From: Deuterostichococcus epilithicus
Taxonomy: Eukaryota; Chlorophyta; Trebouxiophyceae; Prasiolales; Stichococcaceae
Assembly (NCBI GenBank): GCA_033439295.1
Contig: JAVTLE010000001.1
Location: 1,798,001 to 1,862,000 of the forward strand
Length of the DNA: 64,000 nucleotides
Reading direction: 5' to 3'
Positions 58,496 through 64,000 of the stretch are shown one piece after another. The translations under genes were made by a program, and so were the position numbers. Under the pieces are notes generated by a model. The model was not told the origin of the DNA. It searched no databases and saw nothing but the letters and a program-made list of their open reading frames with translations. Within the stretch, counting starts at the first letter, position 1. Each line of letters starts with the position of its first letter.

Positions 58496-58926
58496 GATGT
58501 CGCTTGGACAAGCTGCTCGTTCCCGGGTTTGGAAGCATGTCGATTTGATGTTGCAGGAAGGGCAGGACCTGTTTCAATCACATCACTCCGGAGGATCCTG
58601 ACTGCACAAATGACCGCGCGCTCTTACCTCACCACTGGCTCTCTGGCTGTCAAGCCGCAACAAATCCAAGCAGTTGATTCCTGTTTGGCAGCTCATGACG
58701 CATACATGAATCACCCTTCGTCCTCCGGCTCACAAAAGTGCGTCTTGCTGCAGCAATAGCGTCCGTCCCAAAGCCTCCATGCCGACGATCGATTGAGCAT
58801 GTCACAAACTCTGGCTGCCCTGTTGGAGGGTCATAACGTCTTTGATTGTGCACCATGACGGCTGCATAGCATCGTGCTGCCCACCAGCAGCGTCTGCAGC
58901 TCTTCAGGCACGCAACCGGGCACTCA
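58496..58926. other. Intergenic gap
   Basis: This lies between the right direct repeat and the stop codon of the erythromycin-esterase-like gene and should contain its 3' UTR. No coding feature is supported. Confidence 0.45.
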
Positions 58927-61900
58927 TCACTGGCCGAAGGGGAACGTCTCCGGCACCTGCATGCGCATAGAGAGCATGCGTGCACATGACCTTTTGGTGG
59001 TCACGTAGGTTTGACGACGTTCCTGGCAGAACACCTGCTCTCATTGAAAGACACGTGTGCTCTCTGGCACCACACCTCGCCCTTCTCAGGCAGCGGCTGC
59101 TCCTCCTGGCGGTCCAGAGGCCGCACCGCCGTTGAGTCCTCCCAGAAGGCCACCACATCAAACTGCCGCCCCAGGGACGCGTTGAAGAAGTGGGCGCGCC
59201 GCTCCACGAACGGCGTCTCATCTGCTCACACAGCAACACCAACTTTGCATAGCTGTTGTTCAGGGGTTTAGGCAAATAAACGCGGGACCACAGGAGGCCT
59301 CGCAATGGCTCGCACAGACTGCGTGCGTGTGAACATACTCTGAGGTGCGCACTGCGGTAGATGACGCCAATGGCGCGTTCCGGGCAGGGCTGCTCCAGGG
59401 CAGCCGCCAGGGCAGCCGGCGCGGCCCGCAGCTTCACACCCGCCATCGGCAGCCCCACCTCGTGCAGCTGCGCCTCGTGGCTGCCTGCGCTGCGCCGTCA
59501 AGCCAGCGTCGGCTGGCGTTGAATTGATGAGATCGACAGCACACAACATGGCGGGGTTGCCTGGATACAGGCTCCCTGAGTCCCTGTCGACGACAGCCAC
59601 AGTCTCAGAAAGTTCACAGTAGAATTCCTCACGATGCTCCACGTTAAAATAATTACTGCCCGTTGTGACAAAGATGCTACAGCGCCTGACACAGATGTCA
59701 GGCTTCAATCCAATATGATGTCGCAGTCGCTGGCATCTGTAGTAGGCACTTAGACGTGACTACACCTGGCATTGCGGGTGTGACTTTCTTGAACTTCAGC
59801 GGCTCGCCCCACTCGTCCGCCGCAGCCACCATGCCCTTGTACCTGAGCGCCAGCAAGTAGGGTCTCCTCACACCACTTCAGCTTTCAGGCTTGTGACATT
59901 GCCTTCCCGAAGAGGCAGTCAGCTCACACACCTCACCTCGCCTGTGTACATGACTGCGTCAAGGTCTGCACAGAAATCAGCAGTGTGTAGTGCACCCATC
60001 ACCTAAGCTGATCAACGAGGCTTGCCTGCTCAACTGCCTCCCACGTGCAAACGGGGTCATCAGCAGAGCTAGGCGCCCATCCCAGCAGGCCTGGCAGGCG
60101 CCTGTGACTGTCGATCTTGTGCCCTTCCCGCCGCATGCAGCGGGCGTCAGAACCTTGCACTTCGATGAGACGTGCCGCTCACCCCAGCTGGCCGACAAGG
60201 CAAACGCTGTCTTCTCCGTACTTCTCGCGCGTCAGCTGCCCCAGGTTGACCTCGCTGCGGGCAGTGCCCATGTCGGTGTAGCGCGCGTCGCCCAGGTGCG
60301 AGTTATGGGCCCACAGCACGACGCGGGGCTGGCCGACGCCGCGCGAGCGCAGGTGGTCCGCCACGTCCGCCGCCGTCTGCGCCATGTGCTTCTCCCGGAT
60401 GTTCCATGTAATCTCATCCTGGTGGGGGATCGGGAGAAGGAGGTTCTCGCGCCATCAGCATCGCTCCCTTGTGTCTGAGGTACTGAGGCTGATCGGGGTG
60501 CATCACGATAGTGCCACTCCAGGCACAGCGTCCGCCTGACCAATCTCGCTTGCAGCAGGCGGAGCAGTACCCACATCTGCTCAGGGTCGGGCCCGTTCCC
60601 GTCTCACCAGCAGCGACACAAGGTTTGCTCATGCAGCTCTTGAAGATATCGTCAATGGCTGGGGAAACAGGGGGGTGGGGGGCACCTTGAAGAACATCTG
60701 GGCGTAGTAGTCCTGCAAATGCCGCCAGCCAAGCACACAGCATCAGCAGGGTGTTTTCAGCCGAGCGAATGAACGATGTCAAGTCAGAGATGTCACTCTG
60801 ACACCCTCCGTAGATGGGACGACATGCTCGCAACCATTTGGCTGCTGTAGTTCACGCATCGAGTCGTCCCCATACATCGATGCTGATGGCGGCGCCCCCA
60901 CCTCTGCATCGACGACCACTTTGGCGTTCTCCACCGCTGCAAAGGCCGCCTCTTCCTCTCCGAGCTTGCCCGTCAAGTTGTGCTTGCGCTCGCCCACCTG
61001 GTGTCAAGCCACAACCAGCCGTCAGAAGAAGCCCTCCAGCAGCAATCGCCATTCGGCAGCAGCAATAACCGTCAACAGCAGATGCCATCATTGATTTGTT
61101 AGTTAACGATGCACTGCCCGGCTCTCAAGTTTTGTGACAGACCCGCACGCATGAGTGGGCCGCTTCCCAGCCGCAGAGAAAGCACGCACTTTCAATGACA
61201 GGATTGTCCACGCCCGCTTTGACACCTTGATGGCCGAAGACTTAAGGATGAACCTAGAAGGGCCTGAAGACGAACAAACGTTTCATGATCACCCACCTTG
61301 CGGAGGACCTCCACAAGCTCCTCCACCGCATCCTTCTCACATGGGGTGCCGCCCATGGCCAGCCCGAAGGCATAGTTCACCGCCTCTTGCCCGTATCTGC
61401 AGCAGGTCGAAGAATTTATGGAGCCTATGCAATCCCCCGGCTATGAACTTGAAATGAGGCTGATCCTGTGAAAATGTGCTGGCTTTCGACTGTGATAGGC
61501 CCCGGTTCTGATGATGCCCCTGCAAGCTGCGCCAATGCTCCACAAAGCAGGCGGCAGTAGGCAGCAATGCCGGCCATAAGTGAGGGGGAATGAACAGCTG
61601 TAATTGAGTCCTAGTCTTACAAGTAAAGGCACACTTGTCGAAGCAGCTGTAGCGCTGGCGGGTGCGCTTGGCGGCCTCTTTGTCGCCAGCCTTTTCCAGG
61701 TACTTGATGACCGCGGCGGCGGAAGCGTGCAGGCTGTACAGGTCGAGGCCATAGAAACCCACCCGGCGCGTGCGCGCCTGCACGCAGAAACGGATGAGGT
61801 TGCAGAAGCACACGGCCGGTGGGAGTGTTGCTGTTGCTTGGTAAGACTTCAAAGTGCACAGACATGCACAGACCCATGCGGGGAGGCGAGCTGACGGACA

Positions 61901-63531
61901 GGACGCTGCCTGAGCGGCCGGCTGCGGCGCATCGACGGGCGTGACAGCGCATCAGGATGGCACGGCTTGGGTGTTAAGACAGCCTGCTGTGGAGCAGTCG
62001 CAGCAGGTTCCCATCATACTTGAGAAGGTCCGGCGTCTTGTTGCAGTGACCGGACTCAGCTGTGACGCCAGTGTCCCTTGACTGTCCCCATCTCCTGCCA
62101 CTGACCCCAGTCTGCGATCAGGGATCGAGGCCCCACAGTCATGCAGCCACTCAACTCAGCTGCCAAAAAGCGCACCTCCTCTTCGGGGATTTTGCCGTTG
62201 CGCTCATGCAGCCAGGAGAGGAAGCCCGCCACCTCTTCATTGCGCCACATCCATGTCGGGAAGCGCTGTTGTTGCAGGTGGGCGCACACTGTGATGATCA
62301 GCTGTTGTTGACCGCCATCATCATCGTTATGCGGAGGACCAGAAAGAGGTTGCGTTGCGCCTCTGACTCGCCAGCTGAGGGGCCACGACGGCAACACCAG
62401 GCAGGCCACAGGTCCACGAGGAGTTACAGCCTTTGGGCAACATACCAGCACATGTGCGCACACACTACCACAGGGAGATTTGAACTTACCTTGAACTCCG
62501 ACAGCGCCTCGGAAGCGTCCGCTGAGCTGACAGCGTCCTGGTCGCCCATCAGGTGCTGCACCCACAGATTTACGCGGACGGCATCCGGGAAGTCTGCATG
62601 GCATGTTTGTGAATGGAAGAGCCTGAGGACAGCGAAGGTCTGCCGCAGAGCTGCGGCGAACCCTGTCAATGTCGCGGCTCACGAGCGATCAGAGCAAACA
62701 CATGTGAGCCTGTGGCAAAGGCATGGTGCATGTCTGGCAAGTCCAAGTGACAATATCGGGTGCGAGGACTGCTCACTGACGGCAACCCATGCGTGAAAAA
62801 GGAAACTTGCAGCCGCCTTCAGCTCCTGATAGCGGCGAAGTGGAGTGAGGTTCAAGCGTGATGCGGTAGCCGGTAGGCAGCACAGGGCTGAACATCCATT
62901 CAACTACATTGGGGATCGATCAATCTAGCACGCTCGCCTGCCTCGGCGCAGATGGCATTAGAGCCGCGCTGCTTGATGAGAGACCTGGTCATTTCTGCAC
63001 GCACCTGGTAGTACTCGTGTGTGCCGTGCGACCCCTCGCCGATCAGCACCCAGTCCGCCTGTGCGGTCCCGGCAGCAGCGGCCCTTGGCATTTTCTTGGG
63101 TACGGGTGGGTGAAGACCATGCATGTGTTGAAGGCTCGCAACTGGCAGAGACAGCAGACAAATGATCAGAGGCTCAATGAGCGAGCATGCCGCCAGCACA
63201 TCATGGGCAAGCCTTGGATGCTGCGGCTGCGTCACAAGGTGCAGCTGGGAGCAGCGCCAGAGAGCTGACGGACCTGCTCCGGGATCAAGTCCAGCAGCTG
63301 CTGCGCCGCTGAGTCCGACTTCAGTGGGAAGGCTGCCGCCTTCAGCGCCTCGACCACCTTGTTGCTGGCAGACGGCTGCTTTGACGGCGCAGCCATGGTG
63401 CCAGTGCCGGTGCCGGTGCCACTGCTGGCTGCGACCGCAACGTCGGCTCTCGTCGGACTGCTCTCTGAAACTTTCAGGGCTCTTAAGCCAGAAGGGGCTG
63501 GCAGACGGGCCTGCAGGGTGGTTCTGCACAT
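58927..63531 (-). CDS. Erythromycin-esterase-family protein, probably organelle-targeted
   Basis: The family contains bacterial macrolide esterases and many uncharacterised hydrolase-like proteins. The ATG at 63531 opens a Ser/Arg-rich, acid-poor leader, possibly a transit peptide; an internal ATG at 63396 begins [15 protein letters not shown]. Family motifs follow in order: [20 protein letters not shown] (about 63055-62995), with the His that is the proposed base in EreB, then [20 protein letters not shown] (about 62260), [20 protein letters not shown] (about 61770), [11 protein letters not shown] (about 61375), [20 protein letters not shown] (about 60330), [16 protein letters not shown] (about 60255), [11 protein letters not shown] (about 59380), and [20 protein letters not shown] (about 59190). 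A final mini-exon reads VPETFPFGQ with TGA at 58929-58927. The reading is complete with no missing catalytic segment. The physiological substrate in an alga is unknown. Confidence 0.86.
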
Positions 63532-64000
63532 GGTTGGGAGAGGCAGCTGCTCAGCTGCGCGCACACCCAGCAGCACCTGTCGCACTGCGAGTGGCACCGC
63601 CAGTTCCAGGAGAAGTTGCAGCAGGTTGGCAGAGCGTCACCTTCGTGAACACCGCTGTGTCTTCTTCTGCAGGCTGTCCAGCAGGTTCCGTGCTGTGCAA
63701 TGCGAATTGCAGATCCTTGGACAGGCCTACTTTGCAGCATGCTCAGAGCACGCTGGATGTCTCGACCAGCATGTCACGACAAGAAAGGAGATTGGAAAAG
63801 AGGTCGGAACTTTGCAATTCCACCGCGGAGTTCGACCAGCACACAACCGGTTGATAATATGACCCGGCAAGGCTCGGCTGCAGGCGCCGGTCCATTATGA
63901 AAGACTGATGGAGTGGCTGATGCAGCAGCGGTTTGTGGGAGGTGAACAGATCGTGCATGGCTAGATCTACACAGAAAGGTAAGAAAATTACACGAATGCT
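63532..64000. other. Upstream region of the erythromycin-esterase-like gene
   Basis: This should contain its promoter and 5' UTR. Open frames such as minus 63958-63743 have no recognised similarity, so no gene is called. Confidence 0.4.

Noticed and set aside
57191-58759. Long open reading frames in the second repeat array
   Set aside because: Same reason as for the first array; the peptides repeat with the 86-bp unit and mirror each other on the two strands.
58927-63531. Recent bacterial antibiotic-resistance insertion
   Set aside because: The gene has many introns and host-like composition. Family membership does not show macrolide esterase activity.

Overview
This window looks like nuclear DNA of a GC-rich, intron-dense green alga, most likely a trebouxiophyte or similar chlorophyte. 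Almost every recognisable gene is cut into short exons with GT-AG borders, commonly with acceptors ending TGCAG. Several products imply a plastid: a PAP/fibrillin, a thylakoid-lumen FKBP with a twin-arginine signal, and a plant-type SPX-MFS phosphate transporter. Species cannot be named from the sequence alone. Exon borders were read by eye from frame, splice sites and family conservation, so most are approximate. Single N bases occur at 13881, 13966, 33157 and 33249.

Left part (1-24 kb) is mostly minus-strand. It holds the 5' portion of a GT92-like glycosyltransferase running off the left edge (to 1115), a PMS1/PMS2-type MutL mismatch-repair protein (1434-9985), a gene-poor 3.4-kb stretch, and a DNA ligase IV (13424-23842) with tandem BRCT domains and an unusual disordered C-terminal tail containing an AT-hook-like motif. 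Mismatch repair and end-joining genes are therefore neighbours.

Middle part (24-41 kb) starts with a plastid-lipid-associated (fibrillin) gene divergent from LIG4. A histidine phosphatase (phosphoglycerate-mutase superfamily) is present twice in the same orientation. The copy at 35-36.7 kb looks intact, and the copy at 25.8-27.2 kb is decayed. Between them lie a conserved-looking gene of unknown function, a small minus-strand membrane protein with a 21-residue tandem duplication, and a low-complexity gene. A fringe-like (GT31/DUF604 type) glycosyltransferase follows at 37.3-41.1 kb.

Right part (41-64 kb) contains two large arrays of short palindromic repeats (41.3-43.3 kb and 57.0-58.4 kb). 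They share a left end and behave like foldback elements. One has long terminal inverted repeats and the other is flanked by about 140-bp direct repeats. Around them sit a lumenal FKBP (44.5-46.0 kb, minus), a vacuolar-type SPX-MFS phosphate transporter (46.8-53.4 kb, plus), a free-standing type II thioesterase-like hydrolase (54.4-56.1 kb, plus) and an erythromycin-esterase-family protein (58.9-63.5 kb, minus). The genes do not form one pathway. The foldback-like repeat family is the least explained structure in the window.
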